Assembly: GCA_903813345.2 (NCBI GenBank)
Contig: CAIIXF020000004.1
Location: 5,287,525 to 5,351,524, forward strand
DNA from: Owenia fusiformis
Lineage: Eukaryota; Annelida; Polychaeta; Sabellida; Oweniidae
Direction of reading: 5' to 3'
DNA length: 64,000 nt
Shown: positions 47,545 to 58,358 of the stretch, one piece after another
Layout of the letters: every line of letters begins with the position of its first letter
How positions within the stretch are numbered: the first letter of the stretch is position 1
Notes under the pieces: generated by a model
Databases searched by the model: none
Told to the model about the DNA's origin: nothing
Seen by the model: only the letters and a program-made list of their open reading frames with translations
Translations under genes and position numbers: made by a program

Positions 47545-47645
47545 TGTAAAGTGGAACACCTCTAGAAGTGGAACACCTCTAGAAGTGGAACACCTCTAGA
47601 AGTGGAACACCTCTAGAAGTGGAACACCTCTGTTAGTGGAACAAT
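47545..47645. repeat. 17-bp tandem repeat, about 6 copies
   Basis: Unit GTGGAACACCTCTAGAA within the AARS2-like intron. Confidence 0.9.
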
Positions 47646-48298
47646 TTTCAAAGTCCAGAGACCAAATGACTTAATGTTAAATGATTCTCTATACTTGGAA
47701 CACTTCCCAAGTGATACCAAAGGTTTTCCACTTAGACAAGTTTTACTGTATAAACAAGGAGTAAAGTATATGCATATATGCATACTTTATAAACACTCTA
47801 AATTATATAGAAATGCTAGAAATCAAACACTTATTCAAATTTTAGAGAGAATGGCATGATCTTAAGCAAAAACAGATAACAATTTAACTAGCCAATAAAA
47901 TGTAATTTATTCTAACATTTGTTAAGCTTTTTGCAGCACCGATTAATTTGATGGTTTGGTGATTTGTCTGTTTCTTTTGATAATATGGATTTGGCATTTA
48001 GGGTTAATCAACAATGAGGTCAGAATAACTTATTATGTTAGTCTGCAGAAATTCATATGGAACTCTGAATACTAGATCAATAGTATTTTTGGATACAGCA
48101 TGGATAAATTGTATTTTGTATTTGTGCATGGTAACACTTGATTGCAATTTCCTAATTTTGAAATAACCCTATCAATCTATAAGGTTGTATCTTCTTGAAT
48201 TCCTTTTATGTAGGGATACAATCATTTTTTGGAACAAGTTTAGCTGTCCACTGACTTGTGTGTGCTACATAAATGTACTTATGTTCTGCAATTTATCC

Positions 48299-48437
48299 CT
48301 CTCAATATGTTAATTCTTGCAGTGTTCGGGCCAGTTGAGTTTTCCCATGTTGAGTCAAATTAAGCCGCAGGCTCCACTCTTGGTGGTGCTCTTCCGTCAA
48401 TTCCTTTTAGTTTCAACTTTGCAACCATACTCCACCC
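48299..48437 (-). pseudogene. 18S rRNA pseudogene fragment
   Basis: The minus strand matches the universally conserved 18S core: GTATGGTTGCAAAG, GGAATTGACGGAAG, then GAGTGGAGCCTGCGGC and TTAATTTGACTCAACA in the right order and spacing. Only about 139 bp are present. Roughly a dozen differences from the usual metazoan sequence (mostly C-to-T or G-to-A), judged from memory, show it is decayed. It lies in the large AARS2-like intron with no other rDNA nearby. Confidence 0.9.
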
Positions 48438-48439
48438 AA

Positions 48440-49160
48440 ATAGATTATTGCGTTATCTTTTTAATGACAACCAGTAATGTTTCTGATAGTTTGTGATATT
48501 TTTAAGAAAATTGTTTATTATCCCCGTATGTGACTGACATTATTTAATAGCAACATATCCATATGAAAACTAATAGTACAATAACGTCATTTCGAAGTGG
48601 CACTCGGTCCAATATTTCACCATATTGCCCGCAGAAATGATGTTATTTGTATGATTACCACCGTTAATGCCCTGGGCTGAAATAACAAGAACTGAAAGAA
48701 ATCTAATTTCCCGGGGAAAATTGCCGGGCGTTAATGCATTATTGGCCTGCCACTATGGCCCGTCACCGTGACGTCACATATTCCTCTCGTCGATATAGTA
48801 AAATAAATGCCTTCTAAACTCGTACTAATACCCCTAGAACAGACCCGACAAGGTGGTAATAATTTGAATTTCACACCAGAAGAGTTTTGATTGTTATTAT
48901 GGGATATACCATGGGCTTTCAATTAGTTGAATATACCCAATATCAAAGAATAGCTACGCTCACAATTTCATCAGTAACTTTCTCACGTTTGAATGGGCTC
49001 ATACCCGTGTTTATGGGTTTCTACAAAAATAATTGAGACATGAACAGGTATTGCCTGAAAATAGAATTCTAAATTTGCATTAATATTGTATTATATTTCA
49101 GGCTTTTCTCTTTGCACATTCATTTTATAATCTCAACTTTCTTATTCTCTCCACCATATC
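48440..49160. other. intron sequence without recognised features
   Basis: Part of the AARS2-like intron D-E; no gene or repeat structure recognised. Confidence 0.4.
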
Positions 49161-49162
49161 CC

Positions 49163-49168
49163 TTTATT
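49163..49168 (-). promoter_or_regulatory. candidate poly(A) signal
   Basis: AATAAA on the minus strand, about 155 nt after the stop of the cysteine-rich gene. Confidence 0.5.
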
Positions 49169-49322
49169 ATCTACAAACCAAATGTTCAACTCAAAACCTG
49201 TACTTACATGTATGTAACACTTAACTGTACTAACTCTTACTTTATCTTTTTTTTTTACTATATTATGTTTCAAATTCATTGTACAAGAGAAAAAATCAAA
49301 CAAGCTACTGTGTGTGGTATTT

Positions 49323-49523
49323 TCAGTAGGTGGGTAGAGGCATTTGGCAACGGGCTGTTCCTGTTTGACCATTTATTTCAGCAACTGGTGGACATGTACA
49401 TAGGAGATCACCTCTGCAATTGCCATTCATCACACGTGTCATAGTTCCTTTAATACATCGTCCACACACTTGGCCATCTCTGAACTGTGGGCAGCCACGT
49501 CCCGTTGGATCATCTTTGCAAGG
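49323..49523 (-). CDS. small secreted eight-cysteine protein, exon 2
   Basis: 66 codons plus stop, phase 0, acceptor TTGTCTTTAAAG|. Contains all eight mature cysteines, spaced C-x8-C-x8-C-x2-C-x12-C-x5-C-x1-C-x14-C, with Gly, Pro, Arg and Asp rich loops and the tail MPLPTY. Even cysteine number and a signal peptide imply four disulfides in an extracellular protein. I do not recognise the family. The gene is antisense within intron D-E of the synthetase gene. A role as hormone-like, matrix or defence peptide cannot be told apart. Confidence 0.85.
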   Translation of the reverse strand, partial: PCKDDPTGRGCPQFRDGQVCGRCIKGTMTRVMNGNCRGDLLCTCPPVAEINGQTGTARCQMPLPTY

Positions 49524-49956
49524 CTTTAAAGACAAAAAACCAAAAAAGTATTTTCAGTGGATTAAAAACCTCTCTTAGAGATTTACACTAAAATTTACAA
49601 TACAATTACAATACAAAATGGTTGTTCAAGCAAGCAAAATGGTTGTTCAAAACAAGCAAAGAAAAGTGAAGAGGCTTATTCTTATTGAAGCCGGTTATAA
49701 CTTTTGCTTTTATTAGTAGACCTGTCAGGGGCCTCCTATCAATTTTATAGATATTATTATCATTTATTTATTTTTCCCCACACTTTTTCTTCTACTTCCA
49801 ATTAGGTATCATCTATCTAGTATATGCTCATACTGGCCTGAACTAGGAGCGAAAGCAATTTTTATGTAGGTCAAGGTCAAAATCTATGTCAAATCAAGGT
49901 TGTTTTTAAGTTTATCAAAGCTTGACACTACACTTAAATATTTTTGCATCAATTTT

Positions 49957-50230
49957 CACTGGTGATCCACTCGATTACGCTGGTTACCGGTTTCGGTATT
50001 AAGGTTATTAAGGTTCTGAAACGGTTCGTTTCGGTATTCGTTAACAAAATGTTGTTTCATACATTGTAGGCAGAATTCCCACGACTTTTTTTATCACAAA
50101 CGTGTATCAGTATCATATGTTTAAGAAAATGTACACATTTGCAAACAAATAGTTCAGAAGACAACAGAATCGTCGATTTAATTCCTCACTTAATATTTTT
50201 AAAAACAGTTAAGATCAGCGCTTTTAACCC
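49957..50230. mobile_element. single-arm copy of the CACTGGTG palindromic element
   Basis: Starts CACTGGTGATCCACTCGATTACGC-like and follows the left arm of 54198-54734 (GTAGGCAGAATTCCCACGAC, GACAACAGAATCGTCGATTT), then a reversed piece of that element's central spacer. The second arm is missing. It lies inside the intron of the cysteine-rich gene. Confidence 0.75.
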
Positions 50231-50456
50231 AAAGACAGTGAATAAGAAAAAAGGAGGTTCTTTCACATTTCATTTTAAACTTTTTGCTTTAACTTCAAAA
50301 TTAATAGAATAATTTTGTTGATATTTTAAATGTACATGAATGTAAGAATGAAGATTAATATTAGCAATACATGTACATCTATGTTGAGACATGCTTTCTT
50401 ATTAGAGACAATTAAATCTATTTCTTCAATAATTCGGGATTAGGCTTAATTCTTAC

Positions 50457-50540
50457 CTTAGTTTGATACTCTGAGTTATAACCATCATCTGCCATGACAC
50501 AGAGCACTGAAACAGCAATTATAAGTAGTGTAAAACCCAT
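50457..50540 (-). CDS. small secreted eight-cysteine protein, exon 1 (signal peptide)
   Basis: 28 codons from ATG to a perfect donor AAG|GTAAGA, phase 0, joining exon 2 in frame across a 933-nt intron. MGFTLLIIAVSVLCVMA is a textbook signal peptide with predicted cleavage before DDGYN. The whole precursor is 94 residues, about 77 after cleavage. A TATA box 52 nt upstream of the ATG and a short 5' UTR make this a complete compact gene, like many secreted peptide genes. Confidence 0.85.
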
Positions 50541-50590
50541 TCTCCCAATCTTCAAGGCTTCTTGAGTAATGGCATCAAATTGATTGTCAG

Positions 50591-50599
50591 CTATTTATA
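50591..50599 (-). promoter_or_regulatory. TATA box of the cysteine-rich gene
   Basis: TATAAATAG on the minus strand; transcription would start near 50565, about 25 nt before the ATG. Confidence 0.75.
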
Positions 50600-51175
50600 A
50601 GACAATTAACCCTTGAGGATATTTCAAACTCCTATAAGTTGTATTTCACTTTTATTACCCCTGTTTGAGTCATTACCCCACATTAACCTGATTTCCAAGG
50701 CTAAAAAACAAATATTGGTGTCCATATATTGGTAATATGAAAAGTGCACCACTAAAACTGATAAATATTCAAGTTTAAGGGAACTTTGTAATACCCTGCC
50801 ATGTTATTTTCCCGAATCAGCCACCTGGTGGTGAAACTGGTAACTACCTACTCGCATCTGAGTAATTCTTTGGAAACTTTACTTGAATGGGATTTGGATA
50901 TTTGGGAAAATCAAACAAATTAATTAGATATGACACATAGACAAACTATTTTGACTGATTGACAATGCAATCACCTGTTAGCTGGCAGAAACGACTATGA
51001 AGGTCTCATAACAGAGCTCCAGTATTGTATTTTTTGACGTGCTATTTTCAATTTCTTAGTACTCGTTTTACGTGAACTTGATCTTTTATATATTTTTCCA
51101 ACTCGCAAATGATATTCTTTCTTAGGCTACTTTCATTTTCAGTGAATTTGGTTTATCAAATTGCTGAAATAATCT

Positions 51176-51475
51176 ATCTCACGAAGGATGAACCCCATAT
51201 CCAAACCGACCGTACATAACTGCTTTATCCTATACCAAGTAGAGTTTTCAGGGGCGTATGGCCATTTCAATAGTACAAGGTGTAAAAATAAACAAATCAT
51301 TCATATGCAAAGTCATTTTATTGCATTTCCACTACTTACCGGAAGCGGGAAGATATGCACCGAAGCGGGAGATATGGCGGGAGATATGGAGGTTCTGGAT
51401 ATGGAAACCTCAAAATCAGAATATGGGATATATCTTACCAACTTATCTCCCTAAAACTCTACTTGGCATAGGATA
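51176..51475. repeat. palindromic MITE-like repeat, copy 2
   Basis: Inverted copy of 6926-7145 with an extra segment of about 80 bp (51251-51337). Ends TCCTATACCAAGTAGAG and CTCTACTTGGCATAGGA. Confidence 0.75.
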
Positions 51476-52029
51476 AATACTCATATATATATAATATGCC
51501 TCTACTAAGTTGACATTACACATTTCACTTAGATAGCCTATACTATAGGCAGAGGGTAGTTTATAACTAGAGTCTGTGAGCAGGGTAGGAATCTTACAGG
51601 CATACATTCAGCATAAGTGGCAAGATAACATAGAATGCTAAGTTGATTGAATAATAAATGTATTTTTCAGAACTGTCTCAAGGCATTTATATTTACAATT
51701 GTGTAGGCTAAGTAAGTTATCCCGTTATCAAGTTTGAGGAACCTTATGCTCAAAATATATGTGATCTTGTAAATTTCAGATTTTGCTTTAAATTAAGACA
51801 AAAAGAACAAGTCATTTACTTTATCTTCTTCATAGGTACAGATTTATTCTCTAATAAAATTTATAAAAAGAGGTATTAAGGAAAGTCCTATCATCACCCG
51901 TGTTGTCCTAACTGTCTAATGTTTCAGCTGTCTTTAGTTGTGTTTAAAAAGAAATTTACAGAAAATACTCAAAATCATACAGCAAAATTATACTCAATAT
52001 TATACAAATACCAAATACACAAAATTTTT

Positions 52030-53045
52030 CTTAGGTCTATTAAATTATTGCCACTCTCAAGGAAATATGTTGACACTAGGATGGGGCTTAAGAGATTAAT
52101 TGCTTTCTTAGGTCTATTAAATTATTGCCACTCTCAAGGAAATATGTTGACACTAGGATGGGGCTTAAGAGATTAATTGCTTTCTTAGGTCTATTAAATT
52201 ATTGCCACTCTCAAGGAAATATGTTGACACTAGGATGGGGCTTAAGAGATTAATTGCTTTCTTAGGTCTATTAAATTATTGCCACTCTCAAGGAAATATG
52301 TTGACACTAGGATGGGGCTGAAGAGATTAATTGCTTTTCAGGTCTACTAAATTACTTCCACTATCAAGGAAACATGTTTACACTGGGATGGGGCTGAAGA
52401 GATTAATTGCTTTTCAGGTCTACTAAATTACTTCCACTATCAAGGAAACATGTTTACACTCTGATTAACTGTTTTTTCAGGTTTACAGGTACTCACTTAC
52501 TGCCTCTTTTTCAGGTCAACGAAATTACTTTCACTATTAAGGAAACATGTTGCCACTTTCAAAAGACTTAAGAGATAAACTGTTTTTTAGGTCTATTAAA
52601 TTACTTCCACTATCAAGGAAACAATTTGACACTTGGATGGGGCTAAATAGATTAATTGCTTTTCAGGTCTACTAAATACTTCCACTATCAAGGAAACACG
52701 TTGACACTGGGATGGGGCTAAATAGATTAATTGCTTTTCAGGTCTACTAAATTACTCCCACTATCAAGGAAATATGTTGACACTGGGATGGGGCTTAAGA
52801 GATTAATTGCTTTTCAGGTCAACTAAATTACTCCCACTATCAAGGAAATATGTTGACACTGGGATGGGGCTAAAGAGATTAATTGCTTTTCAGGTCAACT
52901 AAATTACTTCCACTATCAAGGAAATATGTTGACACTGGGATGGGGCTAAAGAGATTAATTGCTTTTCAGGTCAACTAAATTACTTCCACTATCAAGGAAA
53001 TATGTTGACACTGGGATGGGGCTTAAGAGATTAATTGCTTTTCAG
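52030..53045 (+). repeat. tandem array of about 14 decoy splice acceptors plus partial exon E
   Basis: Head-to-tail copies of a unit of about 76 bp, made of the end of the intron (TTAATTGCTTTTCAG) and the first 60 or so bases of exon E, coding a degenerate [19 protein letters not shown]. Copies begin near 52034, 52109, 52187, 52263, 52339, 52415, 52513, 52589, 52665, 52740, 52816, 52891 and 52968; one near 52480 is badly degraded. Copies nearest the true exon are most alike. The unit is not divisible by 3, and splicing into an upstream copy meets TAA or TGA in the next copy. Confidence 0.9.
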
Positions 53046-53184
53046 GTCAACTAAATTACTTCCACTATCAAGGAAACATGTTGACACTGGGATGGGGCTT
53101 GAGCGATTAACTGCTGTACTACAGGGGAAGACATCCAATTACGACACTGATTTATTTACACCAATATTTAAGGCCATTGAAAAG
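53046..53184 (+). CDS. AARS2: AARS2-like exon E (motif 3)
   Basis: Acceptor TTTTCAG|, donor AAG|GTGAGC, phase 2 in (completing the Arg codon from exon D) and 0 out. Encodes [17 protein letters not shown], class II motif 3, then [15 protein letters not shown]. Only this last member of the acceptor array leads into the full exon. Confidence 0.95.
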
Positions 53185-53463
53185 GTGAGCATGAATTTTT
53201 GGATAATGTCCTTACAAATTTGATATTCTTAGCGGTATGTTCCTTGGTAATCCATTTTCAGGATTTTTATTTTATTTTGGCACTGACATTTTATCAAAAT
53301 AAATCCACTATATATACAACTAATGTGTAAAATTCATTTTACTGAAGGTCCTAGCCTTTTTTCATAAATCAATTTTAAGTACAAGTTAATCCTTTGAATT
53401 TCAAAGATGAAAATTGTGGAAAAATATATGACCGTCACCATTGTTTTCTCACTTACTTTGTAG

Positions 53464-53718
53464 CATACAGGTGCCGAAGCTTATCAGGGCAAAGTAGGGG
53501 CTGAGGATATAGCTGAGGTTGACACTGCATATCGTATCTTGGCTGATCATGCCAGAATGTACACAGCAGTCATGTTAGAAGATGTACACCCAGGGGCCCG
53601 CGGGACAGGCCATAAATTACGTCATGTCATGACAAGGGCTCTTTATTACGCTATGGTCTCCCTTGATGCGCCACCTGGTGTACTGAAAAGTTGTGTGCCA
53701 TCTGCCACAGAATCTTTG
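53464..53718 (+). CDS. AARS2: AARS2-like exon F
   Basis: 85 codons, phase 0, acceptor TTTGTAG|, donor TTG|GTATTT. Encodes GKVGAEDIAEVDTAYRILADHAR, in two parts recognisable as the AlaRS helical tRNA-recognition region, and later a diverged LRHVMTRALYY where the family has LRRILRRAVR. The editing-like and C-terminal domains expected next are not found in the window. Confidence 0.92.
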
Positions 53719-53784
53719 GTATTTGTTATTTTTATACCTCATTTGAAGAGTTGCTCAGGTGTCAATCAGATAACCCTTAATTTC

Positions 53785-54065
53785 CCATGACCCATAGATG
53801 ACCCTTGACCCATAGATGACCCATGACCCATAGATGACTGGAACCCATAATGATGACTCATAGAGGCATAGATGACCCATAGATGACCTGCCCAGGCCCA
53901 TACATGACTCATGACCCATATATGATCTATAACCCATAAATGACCCATGACCCAGAGATGACCTACAACCCATAGATGACCAATAGAGACATAGATGAAC
54001 CTTGTATGACACATGACCTGAAGATAACCCATGACCCATAGATGACCTATGATCCATGACTCAAA
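53785..54065. repeat. minisatellite, about 10-11 bp unit
   Basis: Imperfect GACCCATAGAT repeats begin about 65 bp after exon F's donor. Frames on the minus strand here are artefacts. Confidence 0.9.
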
Positions 54066-54197
54066 CATCAAATTTATTTCATGAATCTTACATTTCATCC
54101 AAAAAATATCTGATTATTAATCAAGGAAATGTAATTTAACTTCTCTCGTTTGATTTGATTTCAAAGCAATGTTTCTGTATAACTTGAACTTTTGAAT

Positions 54198-54734
54198 CAC
54201 TGGTGATCCACTCGATTACGCTTGTTACCAAAACAGTTCGTTTTGGTAACAAAATGTCGGAACATCCGGAAGGTACGATTTTTCTCGTTTCCTTATTTTA
54301 CACGTTGTAGGCAGAATTCCCACGACATTTTTAACACAAACGTGTATCAGTACCATATGTTTAAGAAATTGTACATATTTGCGAACAAATAGTTCAGAAG
54401 ACAACAGAATCGTCGATTTTCTTTCCTCACTTAAGTTACATAAACGGTTTGGGTTAAAAGTGCAGATCTTAACTGTTTTTCGAAAAACCGTTTATGTAAC
54501 TTAAGTGAGGAAGTAAATCGACGATTCTGTTGTCCTCTGATCTATTTTTTCGCAAACATGTACATTTTCTAAAACATATGATACTGATGCACATTGTGAG
54601 AAAAAACGTCGTGGGAGTTCTGCCTACAACGCGTGAAATAAGGAAAAAAGAAAAATCGTGCCTTCGACGGTCTGACATTTTGTTACCAAAACGGTTTGTT
54701 TTGGTAACCAGCGTAATCGAGTGGATCACCAGTG
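54198..54734. mobile_element. 537-bp palindromic CAC...GTG element with 5-bp TSD
   Basis: Begins CACTGGTGATCCACTCGATT, ends with its reverse complement, arms about 250 bp each around a short spacer near 54460. Flanked by TGAAT at 54193-54197 and 54735-54739. No ORF. Sits in the AARS2-like intron after exon F. Confidence 0.9.
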
Positions 54735-54828
54735 TGAATATTAGTCTGTAGTTTACATCTATTTACATAGTTTATAAAAAGCATCTTCATTACTCATGAT
54801 TTTTTGTAATTTTTTCTTTTCTTTTCAG

Positions 54829-54849
54829 GGGCTGAATCTCAGAAAGACG
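54829..54849 (+). CDS. AARS2: possible 21-nt AARS2-like micro-exon
   Basis: Seven codons (GLNLRKT) between a long pyrimidine tract ending TTTTCAG and a perfect GTAAGT donor, phase 0, matching exon F's phase. In the family a DAYPEL-like stretch is expected here; the similarity is weak. Splice sites are excellent, coding support is poor. Confidence 0.4.
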
Positions 54850-55129
54850 GTAAGTAAAAATGGTATGATGTGATAATATATGACATGATAAGATATACAT
54901 CAAATCATTTTTAGAAATCAGCATTTGACACTCAACAAAAGTCAGGTCAGTAGAAGAATTTGTTGAGTGTGTTTAAAACCATTTGGTCAAAATTTTGAGG
55001 GAGATTTTAAGGAAACATCATCCATGAATTCCACTGACATTGATTTGACAGTTACAATCACATGGAGATTTTAGAAGAAATGTCTTTGTATTCTTAATTT
55101 TTTCATTTTTATGTCACCATTTCATATTG

Positions 55130-55230
55130 TTATAGTCTTCAACTTTTTTGTGAACATTGTTTGGCGGTCAGTTTTCGGGGATTGGTGTCTGCTACAAATG
55201 CTAGGTGGTGATATTTTGCATGTTAATGTC
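55130..55230. repeat. dispersed repeat family copy (TCTTCAACTTTTTTG...)
   Basis: Shares AACTTTTTTGT, GGC(G/T)TCTG and GGTGGTGA(C/T)ATTTT(A/G)CATGTTAAT with 17605-17710 and 45585-45690 (the latter runs up to AARS2 exon B), and inverted with 22205-22320. A (GTCC/ATCC)n microsatellite follows at about 55285-55335. Confidence 0.65.
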
Positions 55231-55339
55231 TTGTTTGCAAGGTGCGATCAATTTGCAAGTGTTTCGTGATTTCAATTATGGTCAAAGTCTGTCTGTCCAT
55301 CCATCCGTTCGTCCGTCCGTCCATCCGTCTGTCAACAAT

Positions 55340-57300
55340 TGACCAGTTTTAAAACCTGTCAATAGGATTCCTGTTTTAAGTTATTTTTATTCAACATTAA
55401 TTTAGAAAAACCCTTATGACACTTGGTTCAAAAGCTAGTCTATTTTCAAAAAGGCCGTCATTTTTGTCCCTTGAAATTCACTTTTGGACCATTTGGTTTA
55501 AAACTTCTGTCGATAGGATTCCCATTTTAAAATATTTTGTTCAACATCAATACAGAAAACTCCCATATGACTCCTGGTTCAGAAGCTCACCAATTTTCAA
55601 AGTCCCCATTTTTGTCTTGCGAAATTCACTTTTGGCCCATTTCCTAGCTTTACAAATAATTTCAGCTGTCCTGCATTGTAAAAAGCCATGTCACTGTAAA
55701 GAGTAGCTGTATGAAATAATTTTGTGACAAAAAATCAGCAAAAAATTATAACTGTTTTTTTTAAAATTTACAGCCATTTTAGTCCATCTGTCTCGCGAAA
55801 TCCACTTTTGGACCATTTGCCTTAAAACCCCTGTCCATAGGATTCCTGATTTAAGTTATTTTTGTTCAACACCAGAGAGATTTCGCACATAAGTTAAAGT
55901 ACAACTTATACGTATTACTCAAATCAATTTTAAATTGTACTTAATGGAACATAACTATTTCCGTTATAGAAAAGTTCCATCAACTAGAGACTGTGAATGC
56001 ACTGTCATCTGCACGTGTAGATTATGCAAATTATAATAAAATGCTTGCTTCCGTGTCCTTGTTGTTGTAGTGTATTATAAACACGATCCTTTAAAGTGAG
56101 TCATGATTCTTTAAAGTGAGTCATTCATAAACAAGTTGATTATTTCAATGTTTTCATGATCAGTATAAGTTCAGTGAACTTACAAAACGGTATATTTACG
56201 TAGATGATAACGTATACAGTTGGATCTCCGTATAAAGATTTGCCTACATGTGTGTGGAACAATTGACCGCAAGCATCTTTTGAAATTAATTGGCTGAGTG
56301 GGAACAGTATCCAATCAAATACTTTAACCATCAATTTGAAACACCAATCAAACCAGTAGGTTCTAGCAATTCCTGGAAACGACCCATTCAGTAGCTCAAC
56401 ATATGACATTCAGGGTGTTTCATAACGAGCATCTCCAAAAGTCAATTTGAGAAGAGATGGTTCTATAACATATGTACTATATATGAGCCTATTTTATTCT
56501 AGACAAACACATTTGGATCAACTAAACATGCTACAATTCAGGAAAGTACAAATGGCATCCCTTTGACCTGTATTTATTACAGTCCAAGAAGATCTTTCCT
56601 GACGAAAAGCCCACATTATGAAACACCTTGTACGTTTACCTATAAGTATAAGTTTACGTTATAAGTTGTACTTTCACTAGGTGCGAAATCTCTCTACCAA
56701 TACAAAAAACTCCCCTATGACTCCTGGTTCTAAAGCTCACCTTTTTTAAAATGGTCGCAATTTTTGTCTCGTGAAATTAATTTTTGGCCCGTTTCCTAGC
56801 TTTATAAATAATTTCAGGTGCCTGCATTGTAAAAACCCATGTCACTGTAAAGAGTAGTTGTATGAAACAATTTTGTTACAAAAAAATCGGCAAAGAATTA
56901 TATCCTGTTTTTTTCTGCCATTTTAGCCATCATTCACTTTTGAGCAACACCATGAGAGCCCAGTACCCACGGTACTATTTATTACAGAATGTTTTCAATA
57001 TTTGGTCCAAGAGAAAAACATAGTTTAATTCAGTTCACCAAATTGATACCTATCCTTTACGTAAGCATGACATACATAATTACAACTTGAAAACAAGTGG
57101 AATAATACATGTAGAGGGACCTGGTAAGAGACCTTGGACTTAAGCAAGGAAATAATGCTCTTAAATAGATTGTTGACGTATAACTCAGTGCCACAAGGCT
57201 ACAAGTGAGATGCAATTTCATTAAGCAAAGCAAAAGGGGATCATATTTACCTTTTCAATAGTTTCTTATTTTAATCAAAGTCGTGTGTTGGAAAGGAAGA
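55340..57300. other. repeat-derived DNA
   Basis: Three related segments (about 55400-55480, 55490-55690, 55790-55860 and again 56700-56900) share CCATTTGG, TCAACATCAATAC, GACTCCTGGTTC and TTTTGTCTCGTGAAATT-like blocks. Around 55878 and 56690 an ATTTCGCACATAAGTTAAAG-like end is inverted, suggesting an inserted element of about 820 bp (55870-56695). No coding region. Confidence 0.45.
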
Positions 57301-57390
57301 GTTTCTTGCTCTTACAAACTGAACAAAATAATCATTTATTTAGCAATGGCTGCGTATGCCGAGAGTAACATTTATTGATGTCTATGTGAG
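57300..57390 (-). repeat. distal copy of the DIRS-like 3' repeat
   Basis: TTGCTCTTACAAACTGAAC, then ATTTATTTAGCAATGGCTGC and GTATGCCGAGA match the sequence around the stop of the recombinase gene (58310-58358 joined to 61106-61150). This copy is not interrupted. Confidence 0.7.
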
Positions 57391-57654
57391 TACAATGAAA
57401 TTTGGTTACATCGTGGTTAGCTATTTGGTCCCGGAGACCGTGTTAACGTCTGAAACTGCCTCTGACTCAACTTCGGCCTACCAACCTGAAAAAACCCTTT
57501 ATAGGGAAACATGCAGGTGGTTCACCCGCCTGAATGAAGCAGAGTCACTCTGTAAAACAGAGCGTGGGATTTAGTACTTGGCAGAAAGACGTGACAACCC
57601 GGAGTGTCAACTTTCACTCCCGTTAAACTACTTATAAAACCTGAATAATGTTCA

Positions 57655-57965
57655 TTGGTGCAGCCCCAGAAGGCTTCGTATGATACAGCCCCAGAAGGCT
57701 CAGCCCCAGAAGGTTTCGTCTGATACAGCCCCAGAAGGCTTAGCCCCAGAAGGCTTACTCCGATACAACCCAAGAGGGCTCAGCCCCAGAAGGCTTTATA
57801 ATACAGTTCAAGCAGGCTCGGCCCCAGAAGGCTTCCTAGTACAGTCCAATAAGGCTCAATCCCAGAAGATCTCGTGTAATACAGGCTCAGAATGCGTTCT
57901 TTAACACGGCCCCAGTAGACTTTGTCTATAACCCATAAGGCTTTACTGTCCAGAATGGTTTGTTC
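57655..57965. repeat. tandem GCCCCAGAAGGCT repeats
   Basis: About ten imperfect units, often in a longer 30-bp period with GATACA. Confidence 0.85.
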
Positions 57966-58358
57966 TGCCCCTGAAGGCCATGTTCTCTGAAAATAAACTA
58001 TAAACATGTTATTTTATGATATAAGAGCCATTTCTTATATTCTATTTTAAAATGTATAACATCTTTATTAATTTTTGTACAATTTATGTGGGTGAAATTT
58101 AGGTGTTACTCGTGTAGGCAAAAAGCCGAGAATGACTACCTTAGTTTCATACTACCCTTTGTTCAAAATACTACTTTTCTATTGGCTACTACTCTACACT
58201 CAGAATCAAACCTCGTTCTATTTCAGCAACTGCTAACAAAATGATCAGAAAATTATTTTCAATCTCATTCATACTTCAAAACGATAGAAAATATAATTTC
58301 TTATCATTCCCCGCACTTGCTCTTACAAACTGAACAAAAAAATCATTTATTTAGCAAT

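Noticed and set aside
53755-54098. Minus-strand frames rich in Gly, His, Tyr, Met and Ser
   Set aside because: Translation of the GACCCATAGAT minisatellite inside an intron.
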